Of a DNA stretch of 64,000 nt, positions 44,643 to 53,041 are shown piece by piece; the stretch's first letter is position 1, and the number at the start of each line of letters is the position of its first letter. Below the pieces are notes generated by a model. That model did not search any database, was not told the DNA's origin, and saw only the letters and a program-made list of their open reading frames with translations. A program made the translations under genes and the position numbers. Source of the stretch: Candidatus Obscuribacterales bacterium (GTDB lineage Bacteria; Cyanobacteriota; Vampirovibrionia; Obscuribacterales; Obscuribacteraceae); the NCBI GenBank assembly GCA_019752635.1, contig JAIELX010000012.1:49778-113777 (forward strand), read 5' to 3'.

Positions 44643-46130
44643 GTGTCCCTTTCCGTGTCGGCTGAAAAGCTGCTATCACTTCGAAGTCCCATGATTTCAG
44701 ACATTGCCGGACCGCTACAATTGCCATCCCTGCAAGGTTTGCTAAGCCTGGCGGCCGAGCGTGGCTGCAAAGCCTACATGGTTGGTGGTTACTTGCGTGA
44801 TGTTGTGATTGCACAACTTCACGGAAAGACGAAGTCCAAGACACCGGACTATGACTTTGTAATTGAAGGCGGGTCTGCCGTGGAGCTGGCGCGTGAAACC
44901 GCCGAGCGTTTGAGCGGACATTTTGTTTTGCTCGACGAGAGTTTCGATACCGCTCGCGTGGTTTTGGCTGACTGTCAGATTGATTTTGCCGGGTGCACAG
45001 GCTCCGGATTACAAGATGACCTGAAGCGTCGCGATTTTACAATCAACGCCCTGGCGCTAGACCCTGCTCATCCCGAGGTGTTGATTGATACCGTCGGCGG
45101 TATGGATGACATCAAGAGTAAGAGCGTTCGCCTCATATCGGAAGGCGCGGTTGTCGATGATCCTCTGAGAATATTGCGAGCCTGGAGGTTTGCCGCGTCG
45201 CTCGGGTTCAGTATTGAATCTGATACCAGGACCGTACTTGAGCGCCACATGAGTTTACTCAGTGGCGTCGCTTTGGAAAGGGTTAGCTATGAGCTCTTCG
45301 TATTGTTTGAGTCGGAGGATGCTGCCGTACATCTAAAGGATATGGGCAGTACCGGTGCGCTGGAGAAAATTTTTCCCGAGCTGAAAGCAACACGTCGAGT
45401 TACCTCAAATGCATACCATCACCTTGATCTTTTCGACCACCAGATCGAAGCGGTCAAACAATGCGAGGGTGGTTTCGCGCTCATGCCCGCGCGGGCGCGC
45501 CGGATTCTTACCCGGCCCATGGCTCACGGGCTCACCAGATTTGGTGCTTTGAAGATATCTTGTTTGCTGCACGATATAGGCAAACCGGATACATGGGTGA
45601 TCACCGAAGAAGGTAAACACACTTTCATTGGTCATGACAAATTGGGCGCGGAGCTCTGTGTGCCGCTGGCCAGGCGCATGAAATGGTCGAAGCCACTTGA
45701 GCGTTTCGTGGAAAAAATGGTGCGGTGGCACCTGAGACCCGGTCAACTTTTTCACCAGGGAGACCCTACGGACAGAGCCATCCTAAGATTTTATCGAAGC
45801 ATGGGCGAAGATGTGCCGGAGCTGATATTGCTGGCGCTGTCTGACTTTAGAGCTACTTGTGGACCGGGTTTGCAAGTGGGGCGCGAGCAAGCTGAGCAAA
45901 AATTGTTTGAACTTTTGGAACGTTACTTCGTCTATGTAGACGAGGCAGGAAACTTACCGCGACTGTTGGATGGCAAGGACGTTATGGCGTTGCTTGGTAT
46001 CACTGCGGGCCCGGTAATAGGCAGCCTTCTGGAAGCGCTTGAAGAAGCGAAGCAGCTAGGTGAGGTTTCCAACCGCCGAGAGGCCGAAGAATTCGTCCGC
46101 CGGTTGCACGCAGAAAAGTATTCCAGATAA
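44643..46130 (+). CDS. cca: CCA tRNA nucleotidyltransferase with HD domain
   Basis: A 495-residue class II tRNA nucleotidyltransferase. The head domain shows MVGGYLRDVVI and the metal-binding PDYDFVIEG (Asp-x-Asp), followed by RRDFTINALALDP and VDDPLRILRAWRFAASLGF. A neck and body region leads to an HD domain (CLLHDIGKPDTWVITEEGKH, then FIGHDKLGAEL). It adds or repairs the CCA end of tRNAs, and the HD part may be a phosphohydrolase. The start is GTG 44643 or ATG 44691; both lack a good ribosome site. Head plus HD is a common bacterial form. Confidence 0.92.
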   Translation: MSLSVSAEKLLSLRSPMISDIAGPLQLPSLQGLLSLAAERGCKAYMVGGYLRDVVIAQLHGKTKSKTPDYDFVIEGGSAVELARETAERLSGHFVLLDESFDTARVVLADCQIDFAGCTGSGLQDDLKRRDFTINALALDPAHPEVLIDTVGGMDDIKSKSVRLISEGAVVDDPLRILRAWRFAASLGFSIESDTRTVLERHMSLLSGVALERVSYELFVLFESEDAAVHLKDMGSTGALEKIFPELKATRRVTSNAYHHLDLFDHQIEAVKQCEGGFALMPARARRILTRPMAHGLTRFGALKISCLLHDIGKPDTWVITEEGKHTFIGHDKLGAELCVPLARRMKWSKPLERFVEKMVRWHLRPGQLFHQGDPTDRAILRFYRSMGEDVPELILLALSDFRATCGPGLQVGREQAEQKLFELLERYFVYVDEAGNLPRLLDGKDVMALLGITAGPVIGSLLEALEEAKQLGEVSNRREAEEFVRRLHAEKYSR

Positions 46131-46197
46131 CCAAAATACGCTTGGCAACTGAAATTCGAGTGTTAGAAAAAATCTTTGCGGGCATAAAGAATTCGTG

Positions 46198-46236
46198 GGG
46201 ACCGGAAGTCCCGATTGTGAAATCCGAAATATCGGG
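46198..46236 (+). promoter_or_regulatory. Two mutually exclusive hairpins in a leader
   Basis: GGGAC (46198-46202) can pair with GTCCC (46208-46212). CCCGAT (46210-46215) can pair with ATCGGG (46231-46236). The two stems share the bases CCC at 46210-46212, so only one can form. They lie 54 bases upstream of the small gene at 46290. This could be a switching leader, but the stems are short and no known riboswitch class is recognised. Confidence 0.3.
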
Positions 46237-46289
46237 CTAAAAACAGGCAGCTCGTCTGTAAAGCCGGTGTCTTATTCAGGGGTGGATTT

Positions 46290-46550
46290 ATGAGCACTAT
46301 TAAGAGTGAGAAGCTTCGCAACTACACCGTGATGGCACGGTTGGACGACGCAATTCCGTTGAACACGGAAGAATGGGTAACGGTTGAGCAAATCCTCAAC
46401 CAAATCAGTGAGTTTGTTCCTCTGTCCATGCTCAATAACCTTACCGAAAACATAATCAACTACGCCGATGATCAAGCGCGCAGAGGCTATCTGCTAGGTC
46501 AAGAAGACCTGGTCTCAGAGATCAAAAAGAAAGCAACCAAGATTGCTTAA
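46290..46550 (+). CDS. Small helical protein, function unknown
   Basis: An 86-residue protein with a strong ribosome site (AGGGGTGG) eight bases before the ATG. It is soluble and mainly helical (WVTVEQILNQISEFVPLSML, then NLTENIINYADDQARRGYLL). There are no cysteines and no recognisable motif. A clear terminator follows, so it is probably expressed as its own short transcript. No function can be assigned. Confidence 0.75.
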   Translation: MSTIKSEKLRNYTVMARLDDAIPLNTEEWVTVEQILNQISEFVPLSMLNNLTENIINYADDQARRGYLLGQEDLVSEIKKKATKIA

Positions 46551-46592
46551 CGGCTAACGTCTGCAAGCAATTGCAGTAAAAACGAATTTAAA

Positions 46593-46631
46593 CAATTAGG
46601 GAAGGGCAGTTTAACTGCCCTTCCCTAATTG
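46593..46631. terminator. Bidirectional terminator between convergent genes
   Basis: CAATTAGGGAAGGGCAG (46593-46609) pairs perfectly over 17 bases with CTGCCCTTCCCTAATTG (46615-46631) around a TTTAA loop. On the minus strand the hairpin is followed by TTTAAATTCGTTTTT. The right arm contains the stop codon and last codons of the minus-strand hydrolase gene (stop at 46625-46627). Confidence 0.88.
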
Positions 46632-47701
46632 TTGTCCGCGGCTATGCCATCGAGCACCAAGTTGAATACCTGATCCGCAGATTCGTTTAGCAGGTGTGTT
46701 GCCGGCACCAGGTGCAAATCCTTGGGGGGACTGGCTGCACGGTACAACCTCTCGGCGGCGCACCGGGGCACCACGAAATCAAAAAAGCCGTGAATTAAAT
46801 GCAAGCGGCGCGGTGCCAACTCCGCAACTTGCCCTCCGCCATACGTCTGGCTTGAAAGCGCAAACACCGAGACCACGCCCGGCTCGCGCAACGCCGCCGA
46901 AATCACCACTCCGCCGCCGAATGAATGACCAATCAATATGAATCGGCGTGCTCCTTGAGACCTGGCATATCGAATAGCCGCGCGTAACTCGTAAACCGAT
47001 TGAGAGAAATCTCCCGGCTTTGTGAAACTGACATCGATAAAGCGGATGTCTCGCTCTTGTAGCTTTTCTGAAAGCCTTTCGTACAACTCATTTGCGGGAG
47101 AGTCGAATCCGCCTCCGACCCCGCCGACGGCAAGCACCGCCGTTGGTGCACTACTGACTTTATTGGTCTTAACTGCAATGACACCTTCGGGGGTGGCCAA
47201 ATCTATGATTCGTTCCTCAGTCCCTTGGCGAACCCTGACACTGCTGGTTTGCGGCTCCAGGCTGTTGTCCGGCAGCGGATCTGCATCGCGATAGTAGGAT
47301 GGCGGGGCGATTCCCGCGAACATAACAGGTTCAAACATTGCCCACGTCGAGAAATTGCCCGTCAGCGCCAGTAGTTCAATTAATATGATGCAGGGCGAGT
47401 AGCAGCCATGCGTTAAATCCCGCAATCGCTCCTTACAGAGGCGGGTAAATCGGTTCGGGTACTGCGCCGGATCCAACCTTGTAGGACCGGCGCACAGAGA
47501 TGGAATAAAGGCGAGCACCATCAGTAATACTAGTGCATATAGGACGTTTATTGCCGGTGATATCGACATCAGCGAATCCAGATACAGAAACGCATAGGCG
47601 CCACCGAACCAAACTGCCAACTGCACTCCGGTCGTAATAACCAGTTTCGACGGGGGAACTCGGGGGCGGCTCTTGGTATCGGCTCTAGCTTTTCGGGTCA
47701 T
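46625..47701 (-). CDS. Membrane-anchored alpha/beta hydrolase
   Basis: A 358-residue protein. Two N-terminal hydrophobic helices (LVITTGVQLAVWFGGAYAFL and INVLYALVLLMVLAFIPSLC) and a third near 105-125 anchor it. The C-terminal 200 residues are an alpha/beta hydrolase with nucleophile motif LIGHSFGGGVV, an upstream VLAVGGVGGGFDSPANELYE oxyanion region and a late His in PATHLLNESA. It starts inside the end of the NADAR gene (ATGA overlap), completing a three-gene minus-strand operon. Substrate is unknown; esterase or lipase-like activity is likely. Confidence 0.83.
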   Translation of the reverse strand: MTRKARADTKSRPRVPPSKLVITTGVQLAVWFGGAYAFLYLDSLMSISPAINVLYALVLLMVLAFIPSLCAGPTRLDPAQYPNRFTRLCKERLRDLTHGCYSPCIILIELLALTGNFSTWAMFEPVMFAGIAPPSYYRDADPLPDNSLEPQTSSVRVRQGTEERIIDLATPEGVIAVKTNKVSSAPTAVLAVGGVGGGFDSPANELYERLSEKLQERDIRFIDVSFTKPGDFSQSVYELRAAIRYARSQGARRFILIGHSFGGGVVISAALREPGVVSVFALSSQTYGGGQVAELAPRRLHLIHGFFDFVVPRCAAERLYRAASPPKDLHLVPATHLLNESADQVFNLVLDGIAADNN

Positions 47702-48156
47702 ACCGAACCTTCCTGTTCACGGACCAGCTCAGCGCGCACTTCCATCAAAATGCGCCCGAGCATGTTCTTGCCGCTGCCATCGCCACCATCGGCCCAATAA
47801 GAGTCGTTGGCCGTGTGCTCGACCAGCCAAGCGTCTCCAGTTTCGAGCAATACTTGGCGAATTTTCGCGTGCTGAGAAAATTTTGCGCGAACAGCAGCAC
47901 GCATGATGTCATCTTTGACAGACTCCCAGTCGGGACGTAACGATCGCTTTCTGTCTCGCCCCATGTCCGCCGCCTTCCCCGGCGAGGATGCTTGCCTGAT
48001 TTGCTCGCGATCAGCCTCATCCAGAAACTTCTGAGCCTGAAAGTAATGTTCGGAAGTTGGCCACAAATCGCCTGCTATTGCTATAGGAAACGCAGCAAAG
48101 TTCGAGAAACAACCATACTCGTCTTTCTCTCTGTAGAACTTAATGGTCAGGCTCAT
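47698..48156 (-). CDS. NADAR family N-glycosidase-like protein (YbiA/RibX-like)
   Basis: A 152-residue NADAR domain protein. Characteristic segments are GCFSNFAAFPI, LWPTSEHYFQAQKFLDEADR, KAADMGRDRKRSLRPDWESV and SYWADGGDGSGKNMLGRILM. Family members hydrolyse N-glycosidic bonds, for example in riboflavin-pathway intermediates, or remove ADP-ribose adducts. The domain makes up the full protein. It lies eight bases after the M23 gene and overlaps the hydrolase gene by four bases, so it is in the middle of an operon without an obvious metabolic theme. Confidence 0.88.
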   Translation of the reverse strand: MSLTIKFYREKDEYGCFSNFAAFPIAIAGDLWPTSEHYFQAQKFLDEADREQIRQASSPGKAADMGRDRKRSLRPDWESVKDDIMRAAVRAKFSQHAKIRQVLLETGDAWLVEHTANDSYWADGGDGSGKNMLGRILMEVRAELVREQEGSV

Positions 48157-48164
48157 GTTTGTGA

Positions 48165-49355
48165 TTAGTGAAGGAAGTTGATCGGATTATTTGGCTTACC
48201 GTCTACGCGAACTTCAAAGTGCAAATGCGGACCGGTGGAAAAGCCTGTAGAGCCTTCGTATCCGACGACATCGCCTTTCTTGACGTTCTCACCTTTTCCT
48301 ACGGCGGCCTTGCTCATATGAGCGTAAAGTGTAGCGAGTCCGTTACCGTGACCAACAATTACAACCTTGCCATAGCCACCATACCAGCCCGAATAAAGCA
48401 CGTCACCGCTATCTGCCGCTTTGATGGCGGAATGATTGGGACCTGCAAGGTCGACGCCGGTGTGAAACTTCCGCACCCCAAAAATCGGATGTCGACGATA
48501 GCCGAATGGCGAAGTAATCGCTGCTCTCAAAGGCCAGCTCATAGTCCCGCTGCCCCTGGTGACCACTTTGTCGGTGGTCTTGTTTGCTCTCATCATCGCC
48601 ATAATCTGGCTCTCAAGCTGACTAGACTCGCGGTTAAGTTGCTGCTCTGCTGCTTCATAGAATGCGCGCTGTGTGCGTAACTTGTCTGCAACTTGCTCCT
48701 GATCGGACTTTTCCTTGTTGAGAGCCAGAGCCTTCTTTGCGAACTCGGAGACAATATCTCCCAGTTTCATCTTCTCGCTTCCCAACCGGTTCTTTTGTGC
48801 TGCCAAGGCTCGCTCGCGTGCGCGGAGTTCGTCGATGAGACCTCGGTCCTGCTCGGCAATTCGTTCCTGGTAGTAGAGAACGTCCATTAGTTGTTGCAAT
48901 GAGCTAACCTGAAACATCGCTTCCAATAGACCGAGACGCTGCCCTTCATACATTTCGCGCAATCGCACTGCTGCACCTTCCGACAAATTTTGCTCGGCAT
49001 CGGCAGTCTTTGACAGGTTGGTTTCGCATGAACGAAGGTGCGTTTCTGTTTTGACAAGCTGATTTTTGTTAGCTTTCAGCTCGGTTGTGGTCGCTCTAAG
49101 CTGAGATTTGATTTTGTGAAGCTTCGCCATGGCGATGCGTTCTTTCTTTCGCACTCTTTCCGCATTCTCTCGCGCTTCTTTGCGTTTGCGCGCCACTTCC
49201 GCCAGATGCTTCTCGGCTTCTTGCCTGCTTGTATGGTGGTGACTTGCCGATGCTGGAGCGCTCGGGGCGAATTGAAGCATCGCCGCCGCCATAACACTTG
49301 CTGTTACGAACATCGATAAAGCACGATGTTCGCGATTCTTCCAAGCGTCGTTCAT
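48165..49355 (-). CDS. Murein hydrolase activator or endopeptidase, M23 with coiled coil (EnvC/NlpD-like)
   Basis: About 396 residues from ATG 49355, with AGGAAG upstream. A signal peptide (SMFVTASVMAAAMLQFAPSA) is followed by a long coiled coil (about 45-270) rich in Lys, Glu and Arg, and a C-terminal LytM/M23 domain. The M23 zinc positions appear intact: the His/Asp of HTGVDLAG and the His-x-His of GPHLHFEVRV, plus YAHM. It could cleave cross-links or, like EnvC, activate amidases at division; the intact ligands favour real peptidase activity. It is the first gene of the operon with NADAR and the hydrolase. Confidence 0.9.
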   Translation of the reverse strand: MNDAWKNREHRALSMFVTASVMAAAMLQFAPSAPASASHHHTSRQEAEKHLAEVARKRKEARENAERVRKKERIAMAKLHKIKSQLRATTTELKANKNQLVKTETHLRSCETNLSKTADAEQNLSEGAAVRLREMYEGQRLGLLEAMFQVSSLQQLMDVLYYQERIAEQDRGLIDELRARERALAAQKNRLGSEKMKLGDIVSEFAKKALALNKEKSDQEQVADKLRTQRAFYEAAEQQLNRESSQLESQIMAMMRANKTTDKVVTRGSGTMSWPLRAAITSPFGYRRHPIFGVRKFHTGVDLAGPNHSAIKAADSGDVLYSGWYGGYGKVVIVGHGNGLATLYAHMSKAAVGKGENVKKGDVVGYEGSTGFSTGPHLHFEVRVDGKPNNPINFLH

Positions 49356-49823
49356 GGACACCGGCTTCCTATTTAGCGCTAGTGGGACTCCAAATTTCAT
49401 AAACTCAGAACGTCAGTTTAACACCGCAGACATGCTTATCGATTGTGACGGCAAATGCGTGGAGGCTGCAACCTCCTGATAAGCTGCGGCAATTATCGCC
49501 GGTTTTGGGATTGGCAACCCAAAAAGAGTCTAATGATGGTCTTAACTTCCTGAGGATTCACCAATAGATGAGTCATACTTTAATGTCTCTCGTGAGAAGA
49601 CTGATTGATCACCGCGCGTTATCAAGCAGTCTGAAGCTCTCAAACTCTGGCAGTTTCGAGACCTCCGCTGAAATGAAGCCCATCATTTATTGATTAGCGG
49701 AATTTCAGCTTCCGGGACCGAGAGTGAGCGAGAAAAGTTCTTCGAATTTTCCTCTTAACAAGTCTCATCTCCTCGCGATTCAGTCGCCTGTATATGCAAG
49801 CACTATCCACCTAAAGGACAAGC
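49356..49823. other. Intergenic region with hairpins, upstream of aldehyde dehydrogenase
   Basis: About 470 bases between divergent genes. Three hairpins are visible: GGAGG/CCTCC near 49461; TTTTGGG/CCCAAAA near 49503-49525; and GCTGAAAT (49667-49674) with ATTTCAGC (49702-49709). The last competes with CCGCT (49665-49669) pairing to AGCGG (49696-49700). I see no coding sequence. A structured 5' leader for the dehydrogenase is possible. Confidence 0.4.
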
Positions 49824-51275
49824 GTGATTATGTTGAAAGAAATAGCCAAATTTCCCTTGCGCATCAAAGGTGTCACCTCCAAGGAAGCCATTGAAGTAAA
49901 GAGCCCGTTCAATGGCGAACCGATCGCTGCTGTAGAGCAGGCGGATGAGGCGGCTATCAAATCAGCAATCGCTCAAGCCAAAGAGACTTTTGAAACGGTT
50001 ATGAGAAAGCTGCCGGCGCATAAGCGCTCGGAAATCCTTGCTCGAACCGCCAGAATTCTTAGTGAGAGGCACGAAGATTTCGCGCGTACCATTGCGATGG
50101 AAGGTGGAAAGCCTATAAAGGATGCTCGCATTGAAGTTGCGCGTGCAATTTCGACTTTCACCATTGCTTCTGAAGAAACTCTGCGATTAGATGGCGAGCA
50201 ACTGGCCATGGATCGCCAACCCGGCAACGAAGGACGTCTCGGCATCGTGATGCGCGAGCCTATCGGTGTTATCGGCGCGATCACTCCATTCAATTTTCCG
50301 CTAAATTTGGTGGCTCATAAACTCGCGCCTGCGTTTGCATCTGGATGCACAGTGGTGCTGAAGCCTGCAAGCCAAACTCCCGTATCCAGCTTGAAGCTGG
50401 CTGAAGTTTTGACCGAAGCAGGCTTGCCGGAAGGCGCTCTGGTCGTGACTCCCTGTCGTGGAAGCAAGGGGGGCGCTCTGGTGAAAGATCCGCGACTTGC
50501 CATGCTTACTTTCACAGGTTCGCAGGAAGTGGGTTGGGACCTTCGTCGTCAGATTGCTCCAGGCACTCGAATCATTTTGGAACTCGGCGGCAATGCCGGA
50601 TTAGTCGTACACGACGATGCCGATATCCTTGCCGCAGCCCGAGCCGCCGCTCGTGGCGGCTACGTCAACGCCGGTCAAACTTGCATCTCCGTTCAGCGAA
50701 TCTATGTACAAGAGAAAAAGTACGACGAATTTCTGACGCACTTTGTCGATCTCGTCAAGAAATTAAAGGCCGGCGATCCGCTCGAAGAAACAACCGATGT
50801 TGGACCTATGATTGATGCCGGCGCTGCCGACAAGACTATTGAGTGGGTTAAGGAAGCTACTGCCGGTGGTGCTAAATTGTTGGCCGGTGGTTCGAAGCAA
50901 ACCAACAGTAACGTCGTCGAGCCTACAATTTTGGTAGACACGAAGCCTGAGCTTTCTGTCGTATGCCGGGAAGTGTTCGGTCCGGTTGTTGCCGTAATGA
51001 AGTACAAGGATATCGATGAAGCGATCAAGTTGATGAATGATTCACGGTACGGTCTGCAGGCCGGCGTGTTCACCAGCAATCTGGAAATCGCATTTAAAGC
51101 TGCTCGTGAGATTGATGCCGGTGGTGTTATGGTGAATGACGGACCCAGTTTCCGTGCAGACCATATGCCGTACGGAGGGAGAAAGGAATCAGGCGTGGGT
51201 CTGGAAGGCGTACGCTACGCCATGTCCGAAATGACTCAGCCCAAATTCATCTGCTTGAATCTGCCGCAGCTCTAG
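49824..51275 (+). CDS. NAD(P)-dependent aldehyde dehydrogenase
   Basis: A 483-residue ALDH-superfamily enzyme from GTG 49824 (AAAGGAC upstream; ATG 49830 is also possible). Conserved blocks: ITPFNFPLNLVAHKLAPA, LKPASQTPVSSLKLAEVL, the cofactor loop FTGSQEVG, the catalytic Glu motif ILELGG, and the catalytic Cys in NAGQTCISVQR. EVFGPVVAVMKYKDIDEAIK is the C-terminal block. Sequence features fit lactaldehyde, glyceraldehyde-3-phosphate or succinate-semialdehyde type enzymes; the exact substrate is undecided. A terminator follows, so the gene is monocistronic. Confidence 0.92.
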   Translation: MIMLKEIAKFPLRIKGVTSKEAIEVKSPFNGEPIAAVEQADEAAIKSAIAQAKETFETVMRKLPAHKRSEILARTARILSERHEDFARTIAMEGGKPIKDARIEVARAISTFTIASEETLRLDGEQLAMDRQPGNEGRLGIVMREPIGVIGAITPFNFPLNLVAHKLAPAFASGCTVVLKPASQTPVSSLKLAEVLTEAGLPEGALVVTPCRGSKGGALVKDPRLAMLTFTGSQEVGWDLRRQIAPGTRIILELGGNAGLVVHDDADILAAARAAARGGYVNAGQTCISVQRIYVQEKKYDEFLTHFVDLVKKLKAGDPLEETTDVGPMIDAGAADKTIEWVKEATAGGAKLLAGGSKQTNSNVVEPTILVDTKPELSVVCREVFGPVVAVMKYKDIDEAIKLMNDSRYGLQAGVFTSNLEIAFKAAREIDAGGVMVNDGPSFRADHMPYGGRKESGVGLEGVRYAMSEMTQPKFICLNLPQL

Positions 51276-51308
51276 ACTTCCTGCTGCCCGGATTCTACTT
51301 ATTCGCAT

Positions 51309-51350
51309 AAACGCGGAGCTTGTGTTCAATCACCATGCTCCGCGTTTCGC
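51309..51350 (+). terminator. Terminator after the aldehyde dehydrogenase gene
   Basis: AAACGCGGAGC (51309-51319) pairs perfectly with GCTCCGCGTTT (51337-51347), an 11-bp stem with a 17-base loop. Only a short T run follows, so termination strength is moderate. It lies 34 bases after the stop codon. Confidence 0.7.
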
Positions 51351-51704
51351 TACTGGCACCGCGAGTGCCACCGTGCCGTCTCATCGGTGTATGCCTGATG
51401 GAGGCAATCGGTAAAGGAAATTAGTTCTGTGGCGGGAATCAGCGGGCTGATCGGACGAGCCTTCTGCCAGGCTGGCAGACATTGCATACTCAGGGCGCCA
51501 GGCGTACGATGAAATCTTCGGCATTGTATCGTCGTTGACGTTTGCTTTGCTTTGCTTCGATGCCATGCTGGTTGAGCGGAATCTCTTCACCTGCGCGAGT
51601 GAATCTGCTAATGGCTGTTTCTCTAGTCGCTCTGGCGCTTTTCGGTCGGCGCTCCATCATCAATATGGAAGTGGGAATGGATTCATACGCTAATTGCGTG
51701 TTGT

Positions 51705-51875
51705 GTTCACACGATGTTCACGTTCGCGCATTTTTTTTCCTTGCCTTGAAAATTATTGCGGTGGAATGTTTTCGGTGTTCACGCAATGTTCACACTTTCT
51801 CTGTAGGAGAGTCGAGTAACTTACTTCAAGCATAGTCTGTTTGATTTGAACTGTTTTCGTTCACGCCATGTTCAC
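51705..51875. repeat. Three bipartite GTTCAC-N5-GTTCAC elements
   Basis: Copies at 51705-51721 (GTTCACACGATGTTCAC), 51777-51793 (GTTCACGCAATGTTCAC) and 51859-51875 (GTTCACGCCATGTTCAC). Half-sites repeat with an 11-base period, that is one helical turn, in the same orientation, and every spacer ends in AT. Tandem direct repeats at 11 bp are the arrangement bound by OmpR/PhoB-type response regulators. Copies are 72 and 82 bases apart. Confidence 0.7.
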
Positions 51876-51908
51876 GTGGAAATGCCCTTGTAAAGCCAAA
51901 GTTCGGTG

Positions 51909-52025
51909 ATGACTGCTGGCAACATGCTCGCTTTGATGATACTAGCGATGATGGCTGGACCCTGTTTCAATCAGTCACTTGGTTTTCTTGCCTGGATCTT
52001 GCGCCAATCCCGAAAAGGCCATTAG
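51909..52025 (+). CDS. Possible small hydrophobic protein (38 residues)
   Basis: An ATG frame of 38 codons placed 34 bases after the third GTTCAC element. The product is hydrophobic (MLALMILAMMAGPCF, then SLGFLAWIL) with a basic end (RQSRKGH), as seen in small membrane proteins. The ribosome site is weak (GGTG directly before the ATG). A frame this short may be chance; the hydrophobic composition and position are the only support. Confidence 0.2.
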   Translation: MTAGNMLALMILAMMAGPCFNQSLGFLAWILRQSRKGH

Positions 52026-52254
52026 GCAGAGCCATATTGGCGTTTCTTGCAATCTGTGCGATGACTCATGTCTGCGTACTGGTCTTGCTGTTCGCAAATA
52101 AAATTTCGCTTGCTAAGTAAAATTACAGGGGCTGAGCGTTTCGCTGAGAATGCTCGGATCGATTGCAGTGTAAGGGACCTCGATGCGAGTGTTGTCCTTA
52201 GTCCTCAGCGTAATCGCCGCAAGTCGGCGGGTTCCCAGACTGAGGTTGCAGGAT

Positions 52255-52260
52255 TATAAT
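52255..52260 (+). promoter_or_regulatory. Possible -10 box for the XRE-PAS gene
   Basis: A perfect TATAAT lies 95 bases before the ATG of the regulator. A weak -35 (TTCCCA, 52232-52237) is 17 bases upstream. No other good promoter is visible closer to the gene. Confidence 0.35.
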
Positions 52261-52354
52261 ATCCGTACAACGTTCTCTGCAGTTCGTTGTTAATGTGTGA
52301 GGCCAATGGGATGGTTTTTGCAATTGGCACCCCCGAGCTGGAGTCAGAAGAGTT

Positions 52355-53017
52355 ATGGAATTACCTGAGTCATTCGCAGCAGTATGCTGCTCAGTCCTTA
52401 GAGAACGCCGTCTGAAGCTCGGTTTATCACAGGAAGAATTAGCACGTCGCTCTGGTCTTGCCAGATCTTATATATGCGATGTAGAGCGTGGCGCCAGGCA
52501 TCCAGCCTTGCGAAACGTTGCAATACTTTCTGCGGCGCTAGAAATTTCTACATCTGATCTGATCAGCGACGTAGAGCTAGCGTTGGCATCGCGCGTCGAT
52601 GTGGCTAAGCTGAAGGAATCTCAAATTGAAGCAGGGCTTCAAACCGAAATAGTCGAGTATTTGCACAGCTGTCTCAACGACGGTGTTGTAATCGCCGATC
52701 AAGATGGATTTTTGTTGTACAACCAGGCCGCTGAACAAATCCTCGGACTTGGTAAAAAAGACATGAAACCTAGTGAGTGGGCTCAAGCTTACGGGGTGTA
52801 CCGTGATGACGGCGTTACCCCCTTTGTCAGCGCTGATCTACCGCTTTCTCGCGCTTTGAATGGTGAGTCGCTCGATCATGTGAAAGTTGTTATTCGGCAT
52901 GAGAATATGCCCGAAGGTCGCACGATTTCCGTTCGCGCACGCCCAATTATGGACGGTTCCGGGCAACCGGCAGCTGGCATGGTTTTGTTCAAGGAAGTAC
53001 CCGGGAATAATGCCTGA
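52355..53017 (+). CDS. XRE family regulator with PAS domain
   Basis: A 220-residue protein. Residues 10-75 are an XRE/Cro helix-turn-helix (LRERRLKLGLSQEELARRSG, then LARSYICDVERGARHPALRN). Residues about 100-215 form a PAS-like sensor (LHSCLNDGVVIADQDGFLLY, NQAAEQILGLG, GRTISVRARPIMDGSGQPAA). A cytoplasmic transcription factor that probably responds to a small ligand or redox state. It is preceded by the GTTCAC repeat region and followed after 24 bases by an exported protein gene. Half-sites with an 11-bp direct repeat are not typical for XRE dimers, so a link to those repeats is not assumed. Confidence 0.87.
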   Translation: MELPESFAAVCCSVLRERRLKLGLSQEELARRSGLARSYICDVERGARHPALRNVAILSAALEISTSDLISDVELALASRVDVAKLKESQIEAGLQTEIVEYLHSCLNDGVVIADQDGFLLYNQAAEQILGLGKKDMKPSEWAQAYGVYRDDGVTPFVSADLPLSRALNGESLDHVKVVIRHENMPEGRTISVRARPIMDGSGQPAAGMVLFKEVPGNNA

Positions 53018-53041
53018 GGTCTACTTCTCTCGGGTGAGCTG

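Larger units (their letters stand above)
51276..52354. other. Gene-poor kilobase with repeated regulatory-like elements
   Basis: After the dehydrogenase terminator, about 1 kb lacks a convincing gene. It holds three copies of GTTCAC-N5-GTTCAC (51705-51875), a hydrophobic 38-codon frame (51909-52025), and TATAAT at 52255-52260 before the XRE-PAS gene. Other frames (51381-51590 minus, 51542-51835 plus, 52068-52259 plus) have no ribosome site or domain, and the second is crossed by the repeats. Confidence 0.5.

Noticed and set aside
51542..51835. 97-codon plus-strand frame in the gene-poor region
   Set aside because: It runs through two of the GTTCAC repeats, has no ribosome site and no recognisable composition or domain.
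51276..52354. Replication origin or plasmid iterons
   Set aside because: Repeats are present, but there are no DnaA boxes, no rep or parA gene and no AT-rich unwinding block; a regulatory array is more likely.
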